A stretch of DNA of 64,000 nt, from contig NC_088805.1 of assembly GCF_011386835.1 (NCBI RefSeq), forward strand, positions 17,728,836-17,792,835, given 5' to 3'. This document shows, one piece after another, positions 1 to 9,999 of the stretch; position 1 is the stretch's first letter; every line of letters starts with the position of its first letter. Both the position numbers and the translations under genes were made by a program. The stretch is from Chrysemys picta bellii. Lineage: Eukaryota > Chordata > Testudines > Emydidae. The notes beneath the pieces were generated by a model that saw only the letters and a program-made list of their open reading frames with translations, ran no database searches and was not told the DNA's origin.

Positions 1-930
1 AGAAGGTGGTGAGGTCTGTGATGGCCCTAATACCTGGGGGAGTTCATATCACAGTCTTGGACCACCCCTGGAGAGGGTTCTGTCTCCCACACAGACAAGC
101 TTTACTGTTTTTGTGGAGAGTTCCATTGTGCCAGAGGAGCATAGTTGCTGATCACAGTCTTCGTCCTGAAGCTTTAGATGATCTTTTACATATCCTGGGC
201 CCAAGCCATGGAATACTTTGAAGATAAGGACTGAGACGTTGAACTTAATTCCAAATTCTATGGAAGGCTAGCGTAGAGAGTGAAGGACAGATCTGATATG
301 TTCATGGTAGGACACACCCTGGAGTGTACTGCACTAGTTGGAGTTTCTGAAGTGCTGAAGCTTTTCATACTCCGGTATATCACCTTGCGGTTATCCAGCT
401 GAGAGGTGAAGAAGGCATGAATAACTCAGGCCAGGTCTTTGTCTGCCAGGATGGGATGGGAGTTTCCTAGCCAAGTGGAAATGGTAGAAAGCATTACTTG
501 TAGATGCTGCTATGTGATAGCTCAGCATCAGCAAGGAATCCAAGAGTATTCCTAGACTACAAACTGAACTGCCCAATTAGGGGGTGTGCATCTTCAACCA
601 ACAGAGACTGCACCTGGTCTGCAAGCTCTTCAAAATACTTTTCTCTGTCCACAAGCATCACCTCTGTCTTGCTTCAGCCAACTGTTCTTCATCCAAGAGC
701 TGAGCTCATTCAAGCACTGGGCCATCGTGTGATATGCTTGTTTGTGGTGATGGATAAATAGATCTGTAGATTATCTGCATATTGCTGGAACATGAATCCA
801 TGTCACCTGAACACTTCACCTAGAGGTTATAAGTAGGTGTTGAAAAGGAACAGACAGAGAATTGATTCTAGTGGTAGAGGTGCAGTTTCCCATCACTACT
901 CATTGGGAGCATCCTTTCAGAAATAACTAT
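1..930 (-). mobile_element. L3/CR1-like LINE fragment (reverse transcriptase to C-terminal part)
   Basis: Read on the minus strand in shifting frames, conserved LINE pieces appear in order. A diverged FQQYAD-type active-site block lies around 770-800, then TTNKH, then KTEVMLVDREKYFEELADQV (near 600-690), then KLQLVQ-like and GLGP-like thumb motifs toward base 200. Many stops and frameshifts are present, so it is dead. It lies in TXNRD2 intron sequence and runs off the left edge. Confidence 0.6.
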
Positions 931-981
931 TTTAGCACGTATTATCCTAGGAGCCTGCCACCTCTCTCAGGCAAGATAGCA

Positions 982-1020
982 GATTCTGCAGCATTCAACA
1001 CTGTTGACCATGAGAGAGGT
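982..1020 (+). mobile_element. Possible inverted 5' piece of the same LINE
   Basis: In the plus orientation the frame reads DSAAFNTVDHERG, which resembles the DLSAAFDTVDH block of CR1/L3 reverse transcriptases. It sits beside the minus-strand fragment but in the opposite direction. Confidence 0.3.
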
Positions 1021-1751
1021 ACACCAGGATGAAAATGGATGACTGTTCTCTATCCATTGACAGGAGGAGATCATCCATCTGTGCCACTGAAGCAGCTGCC
1101 ACTAAAACTTTGCCAATGATGTTCATCATATCAGAGCACCAAAGTCCCAGTACCCATCCATGACAAGAGAAGGAAATGGGCAGACACCTCTGACATGGCT
1201 TACTGAACGAACATAGATCATAAGAACAGCAATGTCTACACAAAAGGATGTTCAATACCACCTCCACAACTCTTATGGAGAAACTCATTTTTCGTTTCTC
1301 CTTGCAAGAGCTATAACCCTTGACTATGTTATGCTTTCACCCTTATTTCACATAGGCATTACACAATAAGGGATGAGGGAATTACACCTGCAGAAAAACT
1401 TGCAGAAAGCCTATTTTTGGTTTTTATGCTGTGTCAAAGGAATTTACACTATGTGTGATATAGGTATTGCCAGCTAGTTCTGAGAGGCTTAAGGTTCAGT
1501 GAGATCAGCCTTTGGTAAACAACACAGATGGGCCTCAAGATAACTAACATGCTATGGACCCTTTACCACCAGGTCATTGGTTAGAACCCGTCCCTGGTTG
1601 ATAGCAACTTAATTTGAGAAAAGACCAATGGCTTATATGAAATGAGTTCAGACATCTCAATTCAGTTTCCAGTGGACAGGTATTTTACCTCTCAAAGTCA
1701 CCATCACAATTAAAACTAATGGGCATTTTCAGGAGAGTCCAAAGAAAGTAA

Positions 1752-1789
1752 GGTTTCAGAGTAGCAGCCGTGTTAGTCTGTATCCGCAA
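1752..1789 (-). mobile_element. 38-bp minimal insertion of the foldback retroelement-like family
   Basis: Only the constant terminal sequence of the family is present (GGTTTCAGAGTAGCAGCCGT onward). It is flanked by a perfect 11-bp direct repeat, aaagaaagtaa, at 1741-1751 and 1790-1800. The same terminus ends the longer copies at 8.1 and 62.08 kb. Confidence 0.75.
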
Positions 1790-2442
1790 AAAGAAAGTAA
1801 ATCACCCTGATCCCCAGAGGTGGTTCCTCCGAATCAAGGTAAATATACATTGTCAGGACAGCGTGGGAAAGGATGCATGGCGAGTGCCCATACCTAACTG
1901 TCTGTTGTACAAGATGATAACTTCAGTTTTAAGAACTGTTAGTCTGGCACCTTTCCCCAGCACTAAGAACACTTTTTAAAAGAAAGCTGGACCTGCCTAT
2001 TGCTCTCCGACTTCAGATGCATGGCCCTGAGACATCTCATAAAACTGGACTACATGGCATGGAATCTCTTGTGCAGCCCCTTGGAAGATCACACAAGCCA
2101 CATGGTACTTTTACCTGTTCTGCTGTCTTAGAAGGTTAAGGGTTTAAACTGTGCAAAGCTATACTCATAGCAAGAGGCTTTTAGACTCAAGGACATTCAG
2201 GATGGTGAAATAGGGCAACAGGTTATGGTCTGATTAAAAAAAGGGGTCATATTTTAATTTTTGCTGGAAAGCTCACGTATTATGTTAAAGGCAACAGTTC
2301 CAGCTCACACACTCACAGAAGTTAATCATGTGTATCTTTATCTGTGCATTTATGTCCTTTGGTAAGTCCTCCAAACATTTAGTGTGAGCTACAGCAGAAA
2401 AAGTAAAGCTATTGGAGATGTCACACGGCAGATGTGACTTAC

Positions 2443-2505
2443 ATGTGCAGGATATTTTGGCCTCCCTCCAGTGGCAATGACGATGTTTTCTGCAGTAATG
2501 ATAGT
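2443..2505 (-). CDS. TXNRD2: TXNRD2 coding exon 7 (last one visible)
   Basis: A 63-nt, in-phase exon encoding residues 167-187 and containing AENIVIATGGRPKYPAH. The ATGGRP motif closes the first half of the FAD domain. The acceptor is atttgcag/ACT and the donor CAT/gtaagt. The next expected exon (the GALEYGITSDD region) is not seen between 1 and 2442, so it must lie to the left of the window. Confidence 0.94.
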
Positions 2506-3069
2506 CTGCAAATAAATACACAAAGTTAGGATCATCATGATCAACAACCTCTGCAAGAATCGCCGGCTTTATTCTGAGACAACCTTATTGTCTGTCGTTA
2601 GCTTTTAATTACATACATATGGGTAATAAGAACTGAGAAAAATTGGTATTAAGCACATGCTATTTGTGTAAACTCGTGCACCAACCAGCACTATGTTAAC
2701 AAAGGTTGCATTCGTCTAAAAGTGACAAATGAGTTTGGGTACTGAAATCAAGACACCTTATAATGAGTGATTTTCAGAAAGCGCTGAGCGTCTGCTATTT
2801 GAAAGTCAGGCCTCTTTAAAGTACCTCAAGTAGTCACTTCTGAAAATTTTGGCACATTTACATAATTTTATTCAAGATCTTTTGCTAACAGGGCAGAAGT
2901 GATTACCAACCATGACTCCACTCAGGTGCTTGAAGTTAAATGGCAATATATTTGCATTTAAAAAAAAAATGAATGCAATGTTTTCCCAATTTTGCAAATG
3001 GAGGAAAAGCATCTCTTAGATGACCCAGGAGACAACATAAGGAGAAAGTTTTGTCTAGTAGTTACAGCA

Positions 3070-3320
3070 TGACAGAGTGAGGAGATCTGGGTTCTATTTA
3101 AACCTCTGCCATTGATCTTGGCTCTGCCAATACTATGGGACTTTGGCCAAGACAATTAACCTTCTTGTGCCTCAGTTTTCTCATCTGTAAAGTGGAAATA
3201 ATAATACAAGCTAACTCAATGTTGGGAGTGGGGTTTATTATGTTCAATTATCAATGTATTAATGTTTATTTAAGCACTTTGAGATCCTTGGATGGAGAGT
3301 ACTTTACAATTGCAAAGCCC
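3070..3320 (+). repeat. MIR-like CORE-SINE in TXNRD2 intron
   Basis: GATCTGGGTTCTATTTAAAC, CTTGTGCCTCAGTTTTCTCA, TCTGTAAAGTGGAAATAATA and AAGCACTTTGAGATCCTTGG are the standard MIR blocks in order. Confidence 0.8.
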
Positions 3321-3481
3321 TATTAATTTCCATGTGCAGGAGGTTCTGGTTTGATAATTGAAAACTAAATTTGCAAAATAAAACCTAGATCCCAGTATAT
3401 TTGACAGCTAACAACAGACTTGGGGCTAGAGTTTCTGAAGTTCAACCAGATGATGCTATAACAACCAGCCATGTAGCTCAC

Positions 3482-3560
3482 CTCTTTACCTGCATTTGTC
3501 AAACCACGGACTGTGTGTGCATCCATCAATCTGCCTGTGAGGTTGAAATACTTCACTTTT
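3482..3560 (-). CDS. TXNRD2: TXNRD2 coding exon 6
   Basis: A 79-nt exon encoding residues 141-166. It opens KVKYFN, as in the family, followed by a diverged stretch with DAHTVRGL and ending AGKE. The acceptor is taaacag and the donor GAG/gtgagc, leaving phase 0. The first half differs from mammalian TXNRD2 more than the flanking exons do, but this segment is variable in the family and there is no frame break. Confidence 0.92.
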
Positions 3561-3699
3561 CTGTTTAAAAAAATTACTGATTAGTGAACAAAAATCCAAA
3601 CAATCAGCTAGCCCACTCTTTCAAGAGCATCAGACCTAAAGTGACAAAGAGGCAGTAAATAGCAGCAAAACAGGAAAGTAAATGCAAGGGGAGCATCAG

Positions 3700-3845
3700 C
3701 ATTTCATAGATCTATTTGTGGCTTCACCACTGACTTATCATGTGACCTTAGGCAGGTCATTTAAGTAAACTATGGCACAAAAGTTATCTATACGACAGGA
3801 ATAACACCTATTGTAAAAGATGCTGCAAGATTCAATGCTTAAAAA
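3700..3845 (+). repeat. MIR-like fragment
   Basis: TGGCTTCACCACTGACTTAT, CATGTGACCTTAGGCAGGTC and ATTTAAGTAAACTATG follow the MIR pattern. Confidence 0.6.
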
Positions 3846-4477
3846 AACCCACTGACCTCCTAGATGACAGTTACCAAATAAGGGCACAGTATTACTATTT
3901 CTCTATAGTGCATACTTAGGAACATTAGCTTTGTGACTCCCTCTGAAGTTAGCTATGCACCTCCTAAGTTACCCATTAACTTCATCTTCACCACAAAGGA
4001 AACATTGCCAAATGATCTAGACAACCTTGAGAAGGCCTGAGGGCTGAAAAGTTGGGGATACTGTTTTTGTCTGTTCATTAAATGATGGTAACTATGCATT
4101 CATTTCTCTAGTTCAGCAATGTTATTTATAGGCTCACTGGTGTTGTGTGAAAATTCTCTCACAGGAACCTCAGACCTAGTCTATGTTATATTAATGTAAA
4201 TCCTCCTGCACACCAGAGAGAAGTTTTTCTGGTCCTGAAGAACCATCCCATTCACCCACACTCATCCTTAAAGTTACTGCAGTGCCCCTTCCAGAAGAGG
4301 CTGGGCACAGTTCCTTCCAAAGCTTATCAATATTACTTTGAGTCATCCCAGCAGAAAGATTTCTATTCGCATCCCTAACTTAAACTCTGTGGCACTCCAA
4401 AACTAAATCTCTGGGATGACAAAACTTCACAGGACAGCTTTTGACTAACAGTCACTCCTAATCACTTTGCACATAAG

Positions 4478-5141
4478 TAGGGCCCTACCAAATTCATGGC
4501 CATGAAAAACGCATCACGGACCATGAAATCTGGTCTCCAACCGTGAAATCTGGTCTTTTGTGTGCTTTAAACCTATACTATACAGATTTCGGGGGGGGGA
4601 GAGACCAGCGTTTCTCAAATTGGGGGTCCTGACACAAAAGGGAGTCGCAGGGGGGCTGCAAGGTTATTTTAGGGGGGCAGCAGTATTGCCACCCTTACTT
4701 CTGCGCTGCCTTCAGAGCTGGGTGGCTGGAAAGCAGCGGCTGATGGCCAGGCACCCAGGTCTGAAGGCGGCACCTTCCCAGCCGAAGCGCAGAAGTAAGG
4801 GTGGGAGTACCATACCATGCCATCCTTACTTCTGCGTTGCTACTGGTGATGGCTCTGCCTTCAGAGCTGGGCTCCCAGCCAGCAGCCGCCGCTCTCCAGC
4901 TGCCCAGCTCTGAAGACAGCGCCACCACCAGCAGCAGTGCAGAAGTAAGGGGAGTAGTACCGCAACCCTCTGCAATAACCTTGTGACACCCCCTACCCCT
5001 CTACAACTCCTTTTTGGGTCAGGACCCCTACAATTACATGAAATTTAAGATTGAAATAGCTGAAATAACAAAATTTACAATTTTAAAAATCCTATGACTG
5101 TGAAATTGACCAAAATGGACCGTGAATTTGGTAATGCCCCA
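4478..5141. mobile_element. Non-autonomous hAT element in TXNRD2 intron
   Basis: Flanked by a perfect 8-bp duplication, cacataag (4470-4477 and 5142-5149). The ends are imperfect inverted repeats: TAGGGCCCTACCAAATTCAT at the left and the reverse complement of GAATTTGGTAATGCCCCA at the right. The interior is GC-rich and itself partly palindromic: GGGGTCCTGAC and AACCTTG-type blocks recur inverted, as does the ACTTCTGCGCTGC block. No transposase frame is present. A relative lies at 33.9-34.4 kb. Confidence 0.85.
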
Positions 5142-5333
5142 CACATAAGAAGGAAAAAGTGGCAAAATTTTTCACTCATTTAGCTGACATTAACAAACAG
5201 ATCAATAGTCTTTGCTGGAGAGTTTCAGCACTTGCAAAAATGCAGGAAATGCCAAAGCTGAAACAGCAGTTCTACAAAGAGGAGAAAAGCTGCTTGATTA
5301 TATGAGGGAAGATAAAATGTAGAGTTTCATTTA

Positions 5334-5447
<114 letters not shown>

Positions 5448-5738
5448 TTACAGATTGTGAAAATGCAACTCAAAGACTGATGCACAGGTAATTGATGGAA
5501 GTTAAGAATATTTTTGTAATATAAATGACATTAGAACAAAGTGCTAAATCAAAACGCACACACAATATCTTCCTTGTAAAACTAGCAAGCCTGATTTTTT
5601 TCCAAAGAGTGGCCAAAGAATAGTCCAAGTGAAATTCAATTCTGTTGCTGTCTCAGAGTGAAGAGCAGTGGGGAAAATTTTGGTACTTTTATTACACATC
5701 TACAGGAAACACAAAATGCATAGGTACAATATTCTTTA

Positions 5739-5915
<177 letters not shown>

Positions 5916-6457
5916 TCATTTTAAACTAATGCAGTTAGTTCGGAAATCACAGACGCCACTTGCACAATCTGCTGCAGATGAATTTCTCACTCTGCTTACA
6001 GTATTTATGGAAGTAACTTTTTATTTTTAAGTTTAAAATTAGTTCTGAAAATACCTTAGCTCTTTTGTGCATTGAACAGTGTAAGACTTAAAGTACATCA
6101 ACACCAACTATATACATTCAAATGTCTGCATTCCTACCTCCTAATTTACATAATAAACCATAGAAAAAATTCAAGAGCCACTTGATTTATAGATAAGATA
6201 ATGAACACAAGCTGAATTGTAAGTTACATTTGCTAACAGTCATCTTTTAACAGAGACAATGATTTTAAACTTTATCCAAATTCCGCTCCCACTGAAGTCA
6301 AGGGGAGTTATGCTATTGACTTCTTGAGGGCAACGATTGACTCACAGTGTACTTCTACAATGCCAACCACCGACACCACACTGGCACTAATGTGTTTAGA
6401 AACAGATCTATTTAAAACTTCTTTGATATAAAAAGTGATCATGGCTTACTTTCATAC

Positions 6458-6514
6458 CTTTAGGTGAAGGCTCCACATAATCAAGAACAGCCACCTTCTT
6501 TCCAAACTGAGCAG
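6458..6514 (-). CDS. TXNRD2: TXNRD2 coding exon 3
   Basis: A 57-nt exon encoding residues 48-66 and the first base of 67 (AAQFGKKVAVLDYVEPSPK). It continues the FAD domain; the conserved DYVEPSP stretch is diagnostic of the high-molecular-weight thioredoxin reductase family. The acceptor is tttgaag and the donor AAAG/gtatga, both in phase 1. Confidence 0.95.
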
Positions 6515-7063
6515 CTTCAAAACAAAAACAAGGAGAGCAAGTATATTTAGCAAAGGGGAAAACACATGAAGGAAAAACCTCATTATAGTGCTGAAGTTTT
6601 GGAGAAAAAAATAAGGTTATTAAACATGTTAAATACAGTTAGTAAAGAGAGCAATTTCCCTGACAATTCCAACAGCTGTTTTGTGTTTCTAATTTCAGCA
6701 ACTGTTCTTACTGTGTGTAAACATGCAGAAGGTATAATAAAGAGTAAAGGAAAAAAGGATACCATCTACTGAAGCATTCAGTGTAACTGAAGCCCTTATT
6801 TCACTGCTGTAGTGTGTTAAAAATCCAGATGGCAATGAAGCCAGAGTTTAAAAGATAAGGGGGGGGAAAAACATACAAGACTGTCCTGTTCCTGTCTATG
6901 AATGACTCCTTAAATATAAGTGAATTAAGGATTTAAAAAAACATTCTTTGTAGGGACTGAATGCTTTAAGGAGACTAGCAGAGACAGCAATGAGATAACT
7001 AATATAGTCATTATTTAAACAAAAAATTGCACTTTTTATTATTATTTCTTTACAGCTCCAAAC

Positions 7064-7129
7064 CTTCTTTTGCACAAGCAAGGCCTCCAGAACCTCCACC
7101 AATCACCAGAAGATCATACTCATTTTTCC
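7064..7129 (-). CDS. TXNRD2: TXNRD2 coding exon 2 (FAD-binding loop)
   Basis: Encodes residues 27-47, KNEYDLLVIGGGSGGLACAK and a final E. This is the N-terminal Rossmann beta-alpha-beta fold that binds the FAD ADP moiety, with the GxGxxG-type GGGSGG at about residues 36-41. The acceptor is catag/GG and the donor GAAG/gtttgg. The exon enters and leaves in phase 1 and is 66 nt long. The peptide is almost identical to known thioredoxin reductase 2 proteins. Confidence 0.95.
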
Positions 7130-7996
7130 CTATGAAAAGGGCATATAAAAAACAGAAGAAGAAATTAGAAAGATGGCAGAGGTACATTACGAGGTGTCAG
7201 GTTTGGGTTTTTTTTTATTAAAATATTGTCCTATCAGTGTCCCATAACACTCTACTGTACCCACTAAAACATTCTACCCTCCAAAACAACAATGTGCTAG
7301 TGCATGAAAACCAGCAGATAAAATTAACCAGTTTGTTTTCAGAAATTAAATAAAAAACAAAAAGTAAACAAATAGCAAAAGAGGGAAAAGTAAATTAGAT
7401 ACTGTACTGACAATGTCCACCAAAAAGTGGGTTGACACAATAAGTCATAATGCCTCTACTTACTAGATCATTATAATTGGAACTCTAATGCATATTTTAT
7501 TGACGAGTATAACAGGTCCTATGGCTGAAGTTTCCATGCATGCAATCTCCAAAGCAACATGTTAAAGAGTCTAATGAAACTTTGGTTGAAAAAAAGTTGT
7601 TGCAGAAGTAGACATTTTTTCTACCCCAACTATTTAATTTTTGTTCTCAAGCAAGCAGAAGCGGCAATCTAAATTACAAACTAGTGGGCTGCAACAACCA
7701 AGAGTATTTTAACAAACTCACTTTTATACAAAGGTAAAAACCAAGTGATTTCTATCAAAAACAGCCAGACCACTTGGTTTGCTAACAGCCTGATTTTTCA
7801 AGCTACCGAGGGCCATCGATTTGTAGTTAAATAAATAAGAAGCGATAGTACTCAACAACTTGCAGGATATGAGAAAACCACATTCCCAAGCTGTATCACC
7901 AGTTTCAACTTAGGGAGTTTTCTTGGTAGATGTGTACATTTCAGAATAGAGAGAGGTTGAGCCCAGAACCACTGATCTCCCTCTATAATATAATGG

Positions 7997-8145
7997 CACC
8001 TTAGAGACTAACACATTTATTTGAACATAAGCTTTCGTGTAGCCCACGAAAGCTTATGCTCAAATAAAAGTGTTAGTCTCTAAGGTGCCACAAGTACTCC
8101 TGTTCTTTCTGCGGATACAGACTAACACGGCTGCTACTCTGAAAC
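7997..8145 (+). mobile_element. Foldback copy of the same family, arms about 45 bp
   Basis: The left arm (from GGCACCTTAGAGACTAAC to CTTTCGTG) is the near reverse complement of the right part (CACGAAAGC to CTCTAAGGTGCC). The sequence then continues to the constant end CTGCTACTCTGAAAC. The direct repeat ctataatataatgg flanks it (7983-7996 and 8146-8159). It lies in TXNRD2 intron 1. Confidence 0.8.
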
Positions 8146-8591
8146 CTATAATATAATGGTTGTGCTTAAAAAGTTGTTAGGTGCCTTCAGATAAGGTGTC
8201 ACCGCAGGTCGGGGTGTCTCAGAGCTGGAGGTGGGGGGCAGAGTCCTCCCCACCCCCGAACCCAACATTTCCAGGGCAGGGGGAGATGGCCACCTACCTG
8301 CCCCTCCCCCGCCCCCAGCAGCTTCCTAGGTAAGGGAGCCCCACCAAGAACCAGGAGCTCACTCCCCCTCCCCCAGGAGGGTCTCAATCACCTCCCCCAG
8401 CGGCCACTGCTGCTACCCCCCTGTCTGAGGTCGGGTGGGGAGACCACCCCTCGTCCCCGCAGCAGCTCCCCCGACAGGGAGACCCCCTCCCGTCACCCCT
8501 GCAGCAGCTCGCCAGGAGACAGAAGGGGGAAGCCATCCCTTGCCGCCGCTCTGGCAGAGGGTAACCGGCAAGGGGATGGGGGCCGCCGTAC

Positions 8592-8667
8592 CTGACAGGA
8601 CCCGAGCCGTACGGCAAAGCACAGGCTCCCATTGGAAGCGCTTCCGCCCCCGGCACAGCGCCGCCAT
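8592..8667 (-). CDS. TXNRD2: TXNRD2 coding exon 1 (start codon, mitochondrial presequence)
   Basis: First coding exon of mitochondrial thioredoxin reductase 2, a FAD flavoenzyme that uses NADPH to reduce mitochondrial thioredoxin. It encodes 25 residues plus the first base of codon 26, starting MAALCRGRKRF. The peptide is rich in arginine and poor in acids, as expected of a matrix-targeting presequence. The donor reads CAG/gtacgg and leaves phase 1, which fits the next exon and gives a glycine at the join. The ATG was chosen because it is the only one in this frame within the CpG island. Joined exons: 8667-8592, 7129-7064, 6514-6458, 5884-5740, 5409-5335, 3560-3482, 2505-2443, encoding residues 1-187; the human protein is about 520 residues. 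The gene name rests on the later exons, because presequences diverge fast. Confidence 0.8.
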
Positions 8668-8759
8668 GTTGTACGGCAAAAGTTACTGCTGCGCCCCCCC
8701 CCGTCCAGGCAGGACCCCAGATGCCCGGCCTGTCCGGCTCAGCGCCTGACTGAAAGGCA

Positions 8760-8871
8760 CAGAGGAACCGCTACTCTCGTGCACTCCTCAGGGACAGCCT
8801 GGGGCGGAGAGGGTCGGCTCGGGGCTCTGCCACTTCCCGGAGGCGGCGGCTCCGCAGGGAGGCTGCACTAG
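8760..8871 (+). other. COMT: Possible untranslated first exon of COMT
   Basis: COMT needs an untranslated leader, because its coding exon begins exactly at a splice acceptor 22 kb downstream. Within the CpG island the sequence GCACTAG/gttagt offers a usable donor at 8871, on the COMT strand just to the right of the TXNRD2 start. The 5' end given is arbitrary. Other donors nearby are possible, so this is inference. Confidence 0.25.
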
Positions 8872-8999
8872 GTTAGTTGGCGGGCTGAGTGAGTCAGGCG
8901 GAGGGCAGCGCCCGGTGGGGAAGTACAGCTTTGGGGGCGGGCTGAGCAAGAGGGTAGGTGACTGTTAGGCGGCCTCGCCGTGACCCTAGGTCAGGGGAG

Positions 9000-9100
9000 G
9001 GACTGGGGTTCGAGTCCCTGTTCCGTCTGAGGCGCTGTGCCCTTGGTCAAGTCATTTAGCCTCTCTGTGCCCTGGGCATCAGTGCCCTAAAGCCTGTGGG
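9000..9100 (+). repeat. MIR-like fragment at the edge of the CpG island
   Basis: GGACTGGGGTTCGAGTCCCT, TGCCCTTGGTCAAGTCATTT and AGCCTCTCTGTGCCCTGGGC match MIR. It lies directly downstream of the presumed COMT promoter. Confidence 0.65.
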
Positions 9101-9764
9101 TGGGGCTCAGATCCTGCATGAGCCGTAACCCCACAAACTCCATCTACCCTGCCTTTCCCATGAACCAGAGCATTTCGGTGCTGAGCTCCTCCCCCGTGTT
9201 GTGCTCACATCTTTCCAGTCTCATGCCAACTTAGTTTTAAGACATGGTTGTTGGGGGTGGGTGGGGTTTAAACAGGCCTCTGGCGACATAGGAATTTACT
9301 TTGTTTCAAGTAGCAAGTTTTTTGGAATTGGCACACCTGCCTCAGCAACCCCTCTGAAAAAGAAATGGAGGGAAGGTCTCTGCAAAAGGGGGGTCAGGTT
9401 AAAAAAATAAGAGCTCGGTACTCAGTTTGAGCAAAGAAATAGTCTTAAATAAGAGCAAAACTCGTTTTGTCCAAAAGTTGACATTTGATATTCCGGGGGT
9501 GACTGACGGCGTGAAGATTTCCTTCCTCTTTCCAGAGGTGGTAGAACTAGCGTATTGACACTACTGCAGATGAATGACTGGAATATTTACTGTAGCATTA
9601 GCACACCACCTCTTCAAGATGAGGAGGATCTGCAACATGTGCACCCCACCTTTCCTCCCATATCATGCCCCTTGGCACAGCAGCTACACCAGTGTTACCA
9701 GGGGGCCCTCCACAGTCGCATAAGTGAAGGCTGGAGAGCCTCTAAGGAACTAATTTAGTGGTTG

Positions 9765-9960
9765 GTGTAAGAGCTAATCCTGATCCTACCACTGACTGAC
9801 TATACAGCCTTGGGTAGCACTTCACTATGTGCCTGCTGTTACCCAGCTGTAAATTAACAATAATTATATTGACCTTTTCACAGGGGGATTACGTAATTTA
9901 ATTATTGTTTGTAAAGTGTTCTGTGATCCTCTGATAAAAGGTGCTATAGAAATACAAACC
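9765..9960 (+). repeat. MIR-like SINE in COMT 5' intron
   Basis: CCTGATCCTACCACTGACTG, AGCCTTGGGTAGCACTTCAC and GTGTTCTGTGATCCTCTGAT, then AAAAGGTGCTATAGAAATA, give head and tail of the family. Confidence 0.6.
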
Positions 9961-9999
9961 AGACATTAATCAAGATTATGCCAGAGGGACCAGCAAACT

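Larger units (their letters stand above)
8380..8960. promoter_or_regulatory. CpG-island, probably bidirectional TXNRD2/COMT promoter
   Basis: A stretch rich in G, C and CpG in otherwise AT-rich DNA. It contains the TXNRD2 start codon (minus, A at 8667) and several GC boxes, for example CCGCCCCC near 8645 and GGGGGCGGG near 8933. No TATA box is evident. The minus gene runs left and COMT runs right, so divergent transcription from one island is the simplest reading. Part of the left half (8200-8400) is low-complexity C/G-rich sequence. Transcription starts cannot be fixed from sequence. Confidence 0.6.

Noticed and set aside
4560..4986. Frames rich in Ala/Ser/Pro on both strands
   Set aside because: Inside the hAT element at 4478-5141; the mirrored frames arise from its internal inverted repeats.
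8199..8871. Several 60-104-codon frames in the CpG island
   Set aside because: GC-rich sequence lacks stops. Only the MAALCRG frame is supported, by its splice phase into TXNRD2 exon 2.
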